A stretch of DNA of 64,000 nucleotides, from positions 1,492,283-1,556,282 of the forward strand of contig ONZQ02000001.1 of the NCBI GenBank assembly GCA_900312665.1. The letters are read 5' to 3'. Positions 1-11,287 of this stretch are shown here, piece by piece. Origin of the DNA: Cephalotrichum gorgonifer (lineage: Eukaryota > Ascomycota > Sordariomycetes > Microascales > Microascaceae). Made by a program: the position numbers and the translations under genes. Under the pieces are notes generated by a model, which saw only the letters and a program-made list of their open reading frames with translations, was not told the DNA's origin and ran no database searches. Numbering within the stretch: the first letter of the stretch is position 1; the number at the start of each line of letters is the position of its first letter.

Positions 1-872
1 TCCTGTGTTCCTGGGCCGGAACAAGTGCCAAGTGGGAAGATGTGGGAGAGGGGGGTGGTCCAGCTGGAGATGCAGCCAGCAAGCCCGGCGCCGCACCGCA
101 CACATCATGCAAGCCAGCAGCTGTTGACCGTCTCTTCTCATTCGGGGGTCCTCCACCATTGACTTGGCTCCGCTCTCGTGGGCCGCCGATCTGGTGCTAC
201 TCGGTTCATGTAAAGATCCGTATTTGACACCTCGGGTCTCTTCTCTGCTCCATGCCTCCACACTCCGCATCTGCCGCACCGGTCCTCTACATACAGAAAC
301 CCATGCTATATTGCCTCCCCCTCCCCCCTCCCCTTCACTCCCACGCTCCCACCCTTCCCCCTTCCCTCCCCTTCGTGCATAGGCGCCCTTGGGCTTCCTT
401 ACCTTTTTAAAGCCCTCCGCCCCTCCGTCCTTCCTGCAGCTACGTGCCGCCTTCTGTCTGCGTGCCGGGCCTCGCTCTTTCTTCCCTGCTTCATCCCTCC
501 CTTGTACAACCCCACCCTCCCTTTGGCCCCTCTCTTCTCTCCTCCTACCTGGGCTCAGACGCTCACCTGTTACCCCGGCCCCAAATCTGACACCGGTGCC
601 CCGAGAGCAGGAGCAGGTTTTCTCTTTAGCTGAGCTTAATACCTGCAACCGACCCTCCCTTCTCTAGGGCCCTTGGGCTCCTTGTGTCTGCCGCTTTCTT
701 GAGTGAGTCTCCTTTTGTCTTCAACTGCGTGCCTTTGACGGGTGTGTGTCGTTGCCGTTTCTTCCCTCTGTCACACAATCCTCCTCCGTGGTCGAGAAGC
801 AAGAAGCACCCGGTAGCCACCCGTCTCTATGCACGCTCGTCCGCCTCCTCACGCAGCCCTGCGGCCTACGCA
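1..872. other. Upstream region of the first gene
   Basis: I see no conserved gene here. Short open frames exist on both strands but are proline/serine-rich translations of pyrimidine-rich DNA. C/T-rich stretches on the + strand (for example about 300-380 and 405-560) look like the promoter and leader of the gene starting at 873. Confidence 0.5.
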
Positions 873-2369
873 ATGGCGAATATGACGATAGGAAAGCTTC
901 TCCTATTGGCAGTGGGACTCTTAGGTCGGTTGCCCGCAAAAAGAAAGCGAAGCTGGAGAAGCTGGGAGTGGGGAGTCATACGTTTGGGGAGAGCTTCGGA
1001 GTGCGGGGGGCGTATAAGTGCTGTTTCCAGACGTCGGGATGAAGCGCCTTGAGGCGGGCAGCATAAACCCTTGGGCGCCTTCCGCGTTTTGAGGAAGTCT
1101 AAACCTGATATAAGTGCACAAGCTGACCAATTCCTTTCACCAGGTTCCGTTCTTGCAACCCCTCAACGCGGACCTCCCTTCGCCGTCCCCTTTGCAACAC
1201 CGCCGACATCCCCGGGCTCAGGGCGCTCGTTGCCCATCCCCCTCCCGTCTCCACCCTCACGTCCTGGGCGAGTGCCGCCACCGTTCAGCACCACCTTGAC
1301 TTCGGCACCGCAGCCACCACCCGCGGACCAGCACTCGACGGACAAGGATAGCGGGGGCAGCTCTGATGGCAGTATAACCGACAGCACTTCGGTGACAACC
1401 GTCGACGAGATCCCGACCACCCCAACCACAGGCGTGGACCTGAAACCAGACACGACCGACACGTCAGGCACGCCAACCGACACAAACGACGACATGGAAC
1501 CGATCGGCACCAAGGGCGCTGGGTCCGACGACCGGACCCTTGTCATCACGCTTAGTACGGTACTCTCCGTCGTGGCGGCCTTGCTCATTGTGGCCACCGT
1601 ATTTGCATGCTTCCGCGTCAAGAAGGGCCGGATGCCCTTCGCGCGCCGCGGCATCAGCCCTATTGACGACGAGGAGATCGAGTCTTGGAAGCGCAACACG
1701 AACGAGAAATACACATCGGGCCCCGCGTCAACCAGGGATCTCACCTCAAAGTCGTATCCGGGCTCCCTGAAGAAGTCGCCCAGCGTGATCGTGTACCACA
1801 ACCCCTCGTCCCCGACTTCCCGGCCCGAGGACTCCTCGGGCTCCGCACATAGCCACAACCACAGTCAGTCCTTCTCACACAGACACACCATCAGCAACGG
1901 GAGCCTAAGGCAGAGCCTCGACTTCCTCCCGCAGGCGCCCGTCCTCGCACGGGCCCCCAACTCGAGGCCGGGCCTCACGGACGAGACGATAGAGGGCGAC
2001 GAGGCCTTCGTACCGAACCACAGGAGGCACACCTCGCGCCTCTCGAAGAAACACTCCCGCTCGCGGAGCAGCTCGAGCTACCAGTGGCCCGGCTACCCCT
2101 CGTCGGAGCCGCGGCAAAGCGGAGATTACCCGCCCCGGACGTCGTACTCGTACGATAGGAAGGGGGATTGGACCCCAACGCACCCACACAACGGAACTCA
2201 GGAGGTGGGGGCTTCGAGGGGACCAAGCCATACGAGGATATATAGCGACTCGTCTATGCCGCCGCGGATCTCGTTTGACGAGGAGCTACTAGGGGGGCTG
2301 TCGCCGAGGCCGCTATTGAGAGGCACAGCGCGGACCCCTGACTCGCAGATTGGGCGGGCGATCGGATGA
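873..2369 (+). CDS. Single-pass membrane protein, Ser/Thr/Pro-rich, wall-sensor-like
   Basis: Two exons, 873-924 and 1144-2369, give 425 residues. The first exon alone encodes most of a signal peptide (MANMTIGKLLLLAVGLL). Joining it in phase to the second exon completes it as GSVLA, a good signal peptidase site. The intron starts GTCGGT and ends TTTCACCAG after a CTGAC branch site. The exterior (to about residue 148) is rich in Pro, Ser and Thr, as expected for an O-glycosylated stalk. One membrane helix follows at about 152-174, then a basic stop-transfer stretch and a conserved-looking GISPIDDEEIESWK motif. The roughly 240-residue cytosolic tail is rich in Ser, Tyr and Arg. The architecture is that of Mid2-like fungal surface proteins, but I see no WSC or other named domain, so the function is inferred from layout only. 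It converges on the G6PD gene. Confidence 0.72.
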
Positions 2370-2599
2370 GCTTCGCCCTCCCGCGCCTTCTTTTCTTTCT
2401 TTTCTATCGGTTTTCTCTCGGGAATCCCTCTCTCCCCGGGGACGTGGATAGATGCCACGATGGGATATGCAGGGACTATTCCGCCCAGGCGGCCCAGCGA
2501 TGGTGAAGTGGGATAGGCCAACCTAGCTCAGGAAGCTGGGGAATAGGGAAACTCCCACTTCTAAGCCAGCCGCGGTGCGGAGGGGTGTTTACAAAGAGA

Positions 2600-2959
2600 A
2601 TGTTTTTTTCTACTTCTCTGAGGTACTTCCCTCCGAACCTCCCTGGCTACCCGATCCCCGAGAACCTCGGTACCGACCTCTACTGGGCGGCACTCCCCAT
2701 CGACCCAGCCCACGCGGTTCGGGCCGTACTGCACACGACTTACACCGGCGTCTCGCCCAACCAACCGCCCCTTGTCCTATCTCTCGCCTTACGACGACGA
2801 GTAAGCCGACCTGAGCTGGCGACGACTCTCCACTCCACATTCTTGTACTTTTTTTGTTCTTGGCTACAGAAACGTGCCTTCTTGCGGGTTGTAGATACAG
2901 CCCCCCTTTTTTCCCTTTGTACTAGGACGGATGGACGCCACGGTCCGGAAAGAGCGTAG
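2600..2959 (+). CDS. Possible orphan small ORF (119 codons)
   Basis: This frame opens with ATG and has stop TAG at 2957-2959. From about 2627 to 2790 roughly 80% of codons end in G or C while second positions are near 50%, a coding-like bias unlike most intergenic frames here. The peptide (…RYFPPNLPGYPIPEN…) resembles nothing I know. A GTAAGC donor (about 2801) and a GGCTACAG acceptor (about 2870) could remove an in-frame intron. It may be a small real gene, a relic exon, or 3' UTR of the upstream gene. I cannot decide from sequence alone. Confidence 0.2.
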   Translation: MFFSTSLRYFPPNLPGYPIPENLGTDLYWAALPIDPAHAVRAVLHTTYTGVSPNQPPLVLSLALRRRVSRPELATTLHSTFLYFFCSWLQKRAFLRVVDTAPLFSLCTRTDGRHGPERA

Positions 2960-3240
2960 GATTTTGAACCTGCCCACGGATGAGGAAACCCCGTGTGTCC
3001 TGTTAACCTTCTTTTCTCTTTGTCTTGGGAGGTTTGAAACCGAGGATGAAGGGTTGAAGTGGTGATTGAAATGATGGATATACCCCCCTTCCCTTTTCCC
3101 ATCTTTTCTCCGGTCTCGAAACGGCCGATGAAGTAAACGAAATTACGGTAGTTTTTTTTTTTTTGAGCGCGGAAAATAAGAGAATGTAAAGCTTCCTCCT
3201 CGCACATTTACTACTCTACTTGCTCGGGTGACCCCTTGAA

Positions 3241-3290
3241 CTCCTCGAACTCATTTGCTCATTGACTCCTCGAACTCATTTACTCATTGA
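3241..3290. repeat. 25-bp tandem duplication
   Basis: Two head-to-tail copies (3241-3265 and 3266-3290) begin CTCCTCGAACTCATTT and differ at one position (G/A). A decayed third unit (CTCCCTCGACTCCC) follows. Confidence 0.85.
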
Positions 3291-3854
3291 CTCCCTCGAC
3301 TCCCTTGGCTCGTTGCTTATTGAAACTAACTCCTTAACTTTCCGTTCTCCGTTCCTTTCCCCTAGACTGGATAGACCCCTGGGTTAGCCAACCTCCCCGC
3401 GCCGTGAAACTCCCCGGTACCATCGCTCCAGGACCCCGTCCCGGGCCGTAATCCGTCTCAAGGCACTGACTGGGTCCAACCTCCCACCAACAAAGGGATG
3501 ATAGAGCCACAGGCGCATTCCACCAGCAACACCAGGTCTTACACGTAGTGAGTGGGTGACCAGAAAAGAATCAGGAAAGAAGAAACAACTCAAGACTTAA
3601 TAATAGCTAATAGCGCCTCCCAAAAAAAAAGTCCATGCGAATTCTTTTGTTATTCATGTTGCCATTTCCTGCTTAGTACGGTACCGCTCTCATAACCTGA
3701 ACCTCCTTATGCCGTTTTCTCTACCATCCCCCCGCAAAACTTGTCCTCCTCCCAGTCCAAATAGTCATTAGATCTCGGGTTCATATGACACGTTAACTAC
3801 AGCCGTTAGCATATTGCCCCTGCCTACTCGAAGGGATAGATAGATACCCTGAAC

Positions 3855-5827
3855 CTACAACTTGTTGGGGATCGGGGCAGCGGACGTCGTGGGCCACTGG
3901 TAGCCCGAGGCGTCGAAGAACCTGTACCCGTACGACGCCGTGAAGTCGTCCAGCACGGCGGGACCACGCGATCCTAAAACAGCGGTTAGCAAAATTTACT
4001 CGTCTTCCTCTTCCTCTTCCTATCCCCAGGCGACGACATACCGTAGGGGTACTCCATGGGGGTGATATCCTTGTTGTCGTCGAGGTAGTGCAGCAGGGGC
4101 GTGAAGATCCTCCAGCTGGCGTCCAGCTCGTCGTCCCTCACAAAGTTGGAGTGGTCGCCCTTCAGGCCGTCGAGGATCAGCGACTCGTAAGCCTCGGGGA
4201 TCTTGAGGTCCGAGAAGCGGCGGCGGTAGGTGAGGTCGAGCTCGGTGACGACGGTCTGCATGCTGAGGCCGGGAAGCTTCGAGTTCATCTTGAGGTAGAC
4301 GCTCTCGTTGGGCTGGATGCGGATGACGAGCTCGTTGCGGGGGATGTCCTTGAAGATGCCCGACGTAACATCCTTGAACTGGATGCGTATCTCCGTCTTC
4401 TGCTCGTTGAGGGCCTTGCCGGCCTTCATGATGAAGGGGACGCCGTCCCAGCGCTCGTTCTTGACGTAGGCGACCAGGGCGCAGAAGGTGGGGCATCGGC
4501 TATCCTTAGGAACCGTGTCGTCCTCCTTGTACGAGGGCTTGGTGCCGTCGAGCGACCGGCCGTACTGGCCGATGATGACGTCCTTGGGCTCGATAGGGGC
4601 CATGGCGCGCAGCACGCGGACCTTCTCGTCGCGGATGTCCTCGGCCGAGAAGGAGACGGGGCGCTCCATGGCGAGCAGGGTGAGGACCTGGAGCAGATGG
4701 TTCTGCATGACGTCGCGGATGATGCCGAACTCATCAAAGTAGCCGCCACGGCCCTCGGTGCCGAAGGGCTCCTTGAAGGTGATCTGCACGTTGTCGATGT
4801 GGTGCCTGTGCCAGGTGGCGCCCATGAACGAGTTTCCGAACCGCAGGATCAACAGGTTCTTCACCATCTCCTTGCCCAGGTAGTGATCGATGCGGTACAG
4901 CTCGTCCTCCTTCCAGTCGGGCGCGAGGCTTGCCTGGAGCTCTCGGGAGCTGGCCAGGTCCTTGCCAAAGGGCTTCTCGACGATAACCCTGCAGATGCCC
5001 TTGGTGGGGTAGCAGCAGCGCTTCAGGTGCTGGGAGACGACGGCGAAGACGCTGGGGGGGAGCGCCATGTAGAAGAGGCGGTGGGTCTCTGGCCTTCCCT
5101 TCTCGAGCTCCTCCATGTGCTGGGTCAAGGCGAGGAAGGACTCGTCCTTGTCGTACTGGCCCGAGACATAGGTGCACAGGCGGCAGAATTCGTCGAGCTG
5201 CTGCTCGATCTCCGGGGTAGGAGTTTTTATGTAAGACCTGACCCTCCGGAGATACTCCTCCTGGTCCATCTTTGTTCGCGCATATCCAACGATCCGGATG
5301 TCTTTGGGGAGGAATTGGTTTCGGTACTGGAATCACACTCCAGTTAGTTTGGGAGAAGGTGGGAGGGGGGTAATGGGTGCGGGCATAGAGGGAGGAGGGG
5401 CCGATCATACAAGTCCGAAGAGGGCCGGGTACTATTCCATCCGCGTTAGCAACAAGAACACAAACTATCACGACACAATTGGAGAGAAGCAGGTTGCCGG
5501 GTGGGTGGGATTGGTGGGATTGTAGGCTGGGGAGTATCACATACGGTCTTCTTCTTTGCCAAATCACCTGAAGCACCTAGGACAACAATTACAGTGTTCT
5601 CCTTTAGCTCTAGAGGGCTGTCCATAGACAATTGTCAGCATTGTTCTCAATCATATCGTGCCTGACACTGGGATTGGGATTCGCGACAGCTCCTTTTGGA
5701 AGCCATTCCGAAAGGTTTGGAGGGGCGGAGAGCGGAGAGCGCAATCGGAGGAGGATTAGTGGGGGCGGGCAAGGGCGGATACTCACGCCGACGCATCAGC
5801 AATAACAGTACCAGAGCGAGACGCCAT
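3855..5827 (-). CDS. ZWF1: Glucose-6-phosphate 1-dehydrogenase
   Basis: This cytosolic enzyme oxidises glucose 6-phosphate with NADP+, the first step of the pentose phosphate pathway and a main NADPH source. Five exons: 5827-5787, 5617-5545, 5431-5411, 5326-4042 and 3973-3855. They give 512 residues, the usual length. The N-terminus reads MASRSGTVIADASA, then PLELKENTVIVVLG. Visible motifs are the NADP-binding GASGDLA (28-34), EKPFGKD (162-168), the active-site signature RIDHYLGKE (190-198), HRHHIDNVQ, and YPYGSRGP near the end, restored only by splicing the last intron (GTATGT…TTTTAG). Exon 3 is a 21-bp micro-exon encoding YPALFGL. All phases agree. The start is set by the 41-bp first exon with its strong GTGAGT donor. 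The identification is not in doubt. Confidence 0.97.
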
Positions 5828-6876
5828 GGTGAAGTTGATGTGCACCTGGTAAAAGGTAAAGAAAGGAGGATGGTGATGCGAAAGAAGGGTGTGAGATAAC
5901 AATTGTACAGAGAAGGGGAAGAAAGGAGGATGGAGAAAGGGCGACGAGACTGGCCCGGTCAACGACAATAGACAAAAAGGAAAGAACGGTGGAGTTCCTT
6001 CTTGGCTGATACTGGGAAATTTTTGGGGGTTGGCAGTTGCAGTTGCGGTTGCGACGGAGGAGGAAGTGGGTGGGTGAGTGGGATTGGAGAGGTTCTTGGG
6101 CGGGTGGGAAGAGGGGTCGAGTCGAGGGGTCGACTGACTGGGGACTGGGACTGGGACTGGAGAGACCGGAAGGCGGGGGAGGCGGCGGTCCTGTCCTGGG
6201 ACTCGGACTGGATCAGGTGGGAACCTTGAGCGCGCCAGTACGGAGTAACAACAAGCGACGTACTCATACACTCTGGTCGTTTTAGTCCCTTAATAATAAT
6301 GAGTATTTACCCTTTAGCCAAGAACTGGAGCTAGAACAAGAAACTAGAGCTGGAGCTGGAGAAACAGAATTTGGGACGGTGAGATACCTCCCAAGCAGCA
6401 TCTATTGCCTATGAGTACATTATCCACAAGTACAAGAAATATTTTAGCGCCGCCCCTGGAATTAGGAAATAGTGAATACTGGCAACGGAGGGGGGGATAC
6501 GGCGAATTGGCCGTGCTATGACGAATCGACGATGACGAGATGAGCTAGGAGAAGACTACCCGCCCGCCGGGGAAGGGTAGCTTGTCCACCACTACATCCA
6601 CATGCATGGGATGAGTAAAAGAATGCGCTAGCTCCTCTTTCCTTTTTTCCCGGCCGGGTTGGGGTGCGGTGTGCTGCTCTGATACGGAACTCCGAACTGG
6701 GGTGTCGGTGATAAAAAACGGTTGGGATGGGACAAATGTGGTGTTTCCTTCACGTAAGGAGCTTTGTGTCGTGTACGTGTACGGAGATGGAGCTGTAAGC
6801 TCCTCCCCCTCGGACAAGGTAGGTTCGAGTACGAGCACGGAGGTCCCATTGGAGACAGACAGGTCAGCTGGGGCGG

Positions 6877-6896
6877 NNNNNNNNNNNNNNNNNNNN
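6877..6896. other. Assembly gap (20 N)
   Basis: Twenty Ns stand between a GGGGCGG stretch and a GGGGG run. The true length is unknown, and the G-rich flanks suggest a sequencing stop. No gene is interrupted as far as I can see. Confidence 0.98.
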
Positions 6897-7740
6897 GGGG
6901 GAGATGGTAGACCACCTAGAAGAGGTCACGGGTAATATTATGGCGATGTCGGTAGGTACCACTGTACCGGCGGAGTGGAGGGGGGAGCAGATCGATTACA
7001 CCGTACCAACCTCGTGGATGAGGAACTATAGTATGGAGGAGTGTGCGTGCATGCTTGTACGAGATGCTGCTGGGATGGGACGGTCGGATTAGGCTGCGGA
7101 GAACGAGGTGCGCCGCGCCTCCTGCAGACTTGAGTCGTACAAATACAGCCAGGTAGGTATTAGGTAGGTAATAGGTGGTGGACAGTGCGTTGTGAGACCT
7201 GGAGTGGGGTGGCGGAAGCAGGCATGCTCCATGCGGTTCTGGCAACCCCCGAGTCGTCCGATGCAGGTCTCCGACGACGACGAGAGTGCGGTCCTGTCGC
7301 GCGGAGGTTGTCGACGCTCAGTCGGGTCGGGGCTGCTACTCGAGGCTAGACAAAGACGGAGCGAACGTCGTTGGGCAGTTGGACGTTGAGCCTTTACTTT
7401 AGCACAAGGTTTAAGCGTTTGAGCGATGATGGAACATGAAGCACGGATGGGATCCGGTTAAGTCACCGCTAACCGTGAATGTGAGCTAGAGGAGGGGCAG
7501 CATGGAAGCCATGGGTGGTTCTTTCCGCCGTCACACATGTACATCATGGTGGAGGTCACCCCCATCCTTTCTTCCATGCTCCCACACTCGCGCCTTCCCT
7601 CAGTGCCAGAACCCTACAACCTCCGCCCCCACCGCAGTATCAAACCCCCCCGCCACCATGGAACGTTGACAACACACAATATCTCGAGAGACAGGATACT
7701 CATACCTCTCCCCGGCATCACTCCGGCGGTAAGGCATCGT

Positions 7741-9237
7741 TACGAGTACAGGTAACTTGTACTCGTACTTTGCACGATAAGCCAAAACCCACTGGATACT
7801 CGTCCTACACATCGTGCCATCGTGTAGACTCGAGATGGTGGTGTAACGGAACGCCCATCTTTTTTTTTCCAGAACCCACCGCCTAGTTAATACGCCACTC
7901 ACTTTGGTTACTCCCCTCTTGAGGCCAAGCGCACCAGTCCCAAGGATGCGACCCACCGGCCCATCCGTCGGTTTTTGTCTCGTAAATCCCGGGTCTCCAT
8001 CCGGGATGGCAGTTTAAATCCGTTGATGGATTACTAACCCCGTTGTGCAAGCGAAGAAAGAGCATCAGTAGAAAGCGGGAAGGTGCTGCCGTCTTTGCCC
8101 TCTCTCTCATTGCTCTCCTCGTACTCGCACGAAACGTGCCCATGCCCCACTCCTCGCGCTTCGCGAATCTAGAAGCGGTTTGGTTCGGGGGATGAATTTG
8201 ATTTTAGCAATTCCGCTAGCATCTCCGGTCCAGGCCCATGGAGCATGCAACGGAGATGGTCTCCTCAACCCCTTCAACTCAACACCCTCAACCCCCCCAA
8301 ACGACCCCCCCCCCACCTGCCCCCCATGCTCCAGATTGATTGAAGATCCTGGATCGTCGTGGTTCTGGCTCGTGGTGCGCCTCCCGTCACAGGACCCGTT
8401 CCATCGGCGTTTGAACGGCTTCGACTAGCCCCCGCGGTTCTGAACCCTAATCCCTTGGCAGTCGCCTCGACAGTGCTCGTAGCATGGCATTTTCCCCCTC
8501 CCAACTATTTGTTACTGGTGCTCGTATCGTACACTCACTCATACGGTGTCAATGCTGCCGGGTTACGATCTACGAGTACACTAATAGGAGCGCCGCCCTG
8601 GAGTTTTGCCTACTCGTAACTTGCGCTCCGTAATATTCGTGCCTATCATACCCCGCGGAAGCCCGTCCGGCGGGGTGGGTCGTAAAGATAAGTGTGATTC
8701 GTGCGAGCCTCACTATTTCCGCGGGCTCCCCATATATTCTCCGCTGTTGTTGCCCCCCCCGCCGCCGCCGCTCTACTCTTACAGATTATTATTACGGCGC
8801 AAGATTTTAAACGAAAATGCCGCATTGCACCGTAAACCGGAGATGAGCGTTTGCGATTAGAGGAAGAACGGAAGCGCATCGGAGAAAGCTATGACGTACG
8901 GTCTAAAGGGTCAGCGGCCGCACTCGCCCGTACTCGCACAATACCTTTCTCCGGTGGCGCCTGTGATTTCGGGCGGTTTTTTTTATTACAAGCAACGTCT
9001 GGCGGCGGTTTGGCGGCCAATCCCTATCCGAGTAGATAAAAGTAGATAAAAGTAACGGCGGCGAATTTATCTGTATAGCGGGCGCTCTTATCAATCAAGC
9101 AACCGCTTGCTTGGTCATGTCATGTCATGTCATGTCATGTCACCTCCGAGGACGCCGCACGCACCTCGTACTCATATCGCCCGCGGACTTGTTGACAGTA
9201 CCATGGAAGTGCTCTTCCGGCCGCACTTGTACTCGTA
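7741..9237. repeat. Cluster of dispersed TACTCGTA/TACGAGTA motif (5 copies)
   Basis: Exact 8-mers lie at 7741 (TACGAGTA), 7760 (TACTCGTA), 8571 (TACGAGTA), 8611 (TACTCGTA) and 9230 (TACTCGTA). The first two are 11 bp apart in opposite orientation. Near matches occur at 7802, 8127 and 8929. Confidence 0.8.
9115..9142. repeat. (TCATG)n microsatellite
   Basis: Five uninterrupted TCATG units plus TCA, followed by unique sequence. Confidence 0.95.
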
Positions 9238-9726
9238 TCTATAAGCTTACAATGATGTACGACCGAGCCTATCAGGAGTTGGTATACACCAGAAGCCATG
9301 AGCCGGAGTTGGCGGAACTCCCTATGCTTCCCTTCAGTGCTCTGGCTACCGAATCGTCGATGGGTTTCCGCCAGACACCACCTTTTTTTTCTCTCTCAGC
9401 CCGGCCGGGTCCCACTGTCGACTCCGCGAGATGCCGTTCTCGCCTAAATACGCCCATCCAAAACATGAGGAGTAGGCTGAGGTGAGGAGGAACAGGAATT
9501 CGCCCTCTCCGCCAGCTCCACCGAGAGAACGGCTCCCCTCCTAGATCCCAAGGAGATGAACTGGAGGCCCGGGGAGTATAGAAGGTGCTGCTCTCACCGT
9601 TGAAGGAGGAAGCTACCAGAGATGAGGCCCCGGTACCGGCCGGCCGTATCTCCCGAGCTTCAGACCCGTAAGTCATTCTTCGAAACCAGCGAGAAGACGC
9701 TGATGGTACATGAATTGGAAGCTCCA

Positions 9727-9798
9727 TCCCATATAGTGTAGGGGTTATCATACCGCCCTCTCACGGCGGAGACCGGGGTTCGATTCCCTGTATGGGAG
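9727..9798 (+). tRNA. tRNA-Glu (anticodon CTC)
   Basis: The acceptor stem pairs TCCCATA with TATGGGA, with discriminator G at 9798. The anticodon arm is CCGCC-CTCTCAC-GGCGG, reading CTC. The T arm carries the B-box GGTTCGATTCC. No intron, 72 nt. A T11 run follows immediately as Pol III terminator. It stands alone in a gene-poor region. Confidence 0.95.
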
Positions 9799-9809
9799 TT
9801 TTTTTTTTT
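9799..9809 (+). terminator. Pol III T-run terminator of tRNA-Glu
   Basis: Eleven consecutive T residues directly abut the tRNA 3' end. Confidence 0.9.
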
Positions 9810-11287
9810 CATTCTTTCTTCTTCTTCTTTTTGGGGGGTCCTCGAGACTCACGTCACCAGCGATCCGGTTCCTCGAAATCAGCGAGAAGCATTGAATACA
9901 GGGTTCCCGGAGAAGCAAGGCTCTCCGGTAGTATATTCCCTCAGCTGGACGTGACAAGGACGTGAGCTCGCGTACTTTCATCTAGGGCTGCCTAGCCCCC
10001 CATGGGACAGTCTGGATATCATGGTCCTTCGTTCTCGTAGTAAGAGACGACCAAAGCAGGGGAAGAGGAGGGAGGAAGCTGCGGGCCTCTGGCCAGTTCC
10101 ATGGCGTAGCTTCCCTCCCGTCCCGAGTTCCCGAGGCCGAAGTGTTATACAGCGTTCAACGGCTGTTGCTTCGACAGTATGCTTCCGAATAGGCGCGTAT
10201 GGACTTAGGAAGTAGGGAAGGACAGGGGAAGTGAGGATGATGAGCCCGGGGGACGGACGAAGGGCCAGTCACTCTGTTACTATCCACCTAGTCTGGTGGT
10301 TGTATGGATGAGGAAGGGAAGGAAAGAGGTCAAGTCGTCCTCGTCCGGACGGCGTGGTGGTGGTGGCTGCCAAAGATGCTCTTCACCTTCCGAGGCCCTC
10401 CCACAACCTCATGAGGAGCTCTCGGGGGTGTAAAGCCGGCCATGGTATGGGAGCACCGTCCAGATCCTAACACCAGATAAGAGAGGGTACAACAGGCCGT
10501 ACTCCTTCGTCCCATCCCTTCCCGTTTCCCGTGGTCCATGCGACGCGAAAGTCTCGCTCACCTTTGTATATCCAACCCTCGAATCTCGTCGGAGACAAGA
10601 GCACATCAGATCAGTTCACAGCACATCACAACACAGCACCAGAACCATGGAAATCCCGTGAATTTAACCCCATAATGAAGGGACGTCCAACTGTATGATG
10701 TTTGGACAAATGCCGTGTAGCTGCCCCCCCTTCTGCCCCCCCATCTGCCGCCTCCTTTCCTGCTCATATCCTCGCTAACATCAAGAAAAGAAAGGGATAT
10801 ACACCAAAAAAGAAGAAGAAAAGGACCGACGGACACGGACTAACTGACCGACTGACTGCCACCCGACTCTCCACGCTGCATAAACCCATTCTTTTGTCCC
10901 ACTTCCAAAACTTGTCGTCGGTCAAGTAAGCATGGAAGCCAGTCCGCAGGGCCATGCCCTGCCAAGGCAAGAACAGTTGCGTGTGTTCGCCCGCTCATTC
11001 GAGGGAACAAAAGGAGAGAAGCAAAAAAAATGTGAGTGGAATAATCAAAAACGCAACTCATGTATAATGCTCATCCCCCCTTGTTCCAGGAAACTCAACA
11101 AAGTAAATCAAGTTGGAAGCATAATGTCAAAGCCTAACCCCTTCTCCAACGCAGGAAAACAAAACGGAGCGCAGTGCAGTCGTGCAGAAAAAAAAGAATA
11201 AGAAAAACTCGTCGCTCTACCGTATTATGACGAGAATGTTGTATCAGTCCGGAGCCCAAGGCCGCCTCTTTTGTACCATATCCATCA
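9810..11287. other. Intergenic region downstream of the tRNA and 3' of SKT5
   Basis: No conserved coding region is visible. Open frames are short and without family resemblance. The distal part holds A-rich stretches (about 10806-10822 and 11189-11209) and the 3' flank of the SKT5-like gene. Confidence 0.5.

Larger units (their letters stand above)
2370..3854. other. Convergent intergenic region between the membrane-protein and G6PD genes
   Basis: It holds the 3' flanks of two convergent genes, a weak orphan ORF (2600-2959), a 25-bp tandem duplication (3241-3290) and T/A runs. No conserved gene is visible in 2960-3854. Confidence 0.5.
5828..9726. other. Gene-poor region with assembly gap and repeats
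   Basis: This is the G6PD promoter side followed by almost 3.9 kb without a recognisable gene. It contains a 20-N gap (6877-6896), a (TCATG)n run (9115-9142) and five copies of the TACTCGTA motif between 7741 and 9237. Open frames are short and show no family resemblance. Confidence 0.55.
9676..9889. repeat. 21-bp direct repeat pair flanking the tRNA-Glu
   Basis: The copies at 9676-9696 and 9869-9889 match at 19 of 21 positions (shared core TCGAAAYCAGCGAGAAG). They bracket the tRNA gene, 30 bp upstream and about 70 bp downstream of it. Their origin is unknown. They could be a target-site or duplication remnant. Confidence 0.6.

Noticed and set aside
1071..1143. Start of the first membrane protein at 1071
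   Set aside because: That codon is TTG, not ATG, and an upstream ATG exon at 873 joins in phase to give a complete signal peptide.
3441..3580. Possible dispersed 5S rRNA gene (AGTGGGTGACCA-like stretch)
   Set aside because: Only a short match to the 5S 3' half; the rest of the 5S consensus and a T-run terminator are missing.
4088..5347. 419-codon + strand ORF opposite G6PD
   Set aside because: Shadow of the G6PD exon on the other strand; high GC3 of the real gene keeps the antisense frame open.
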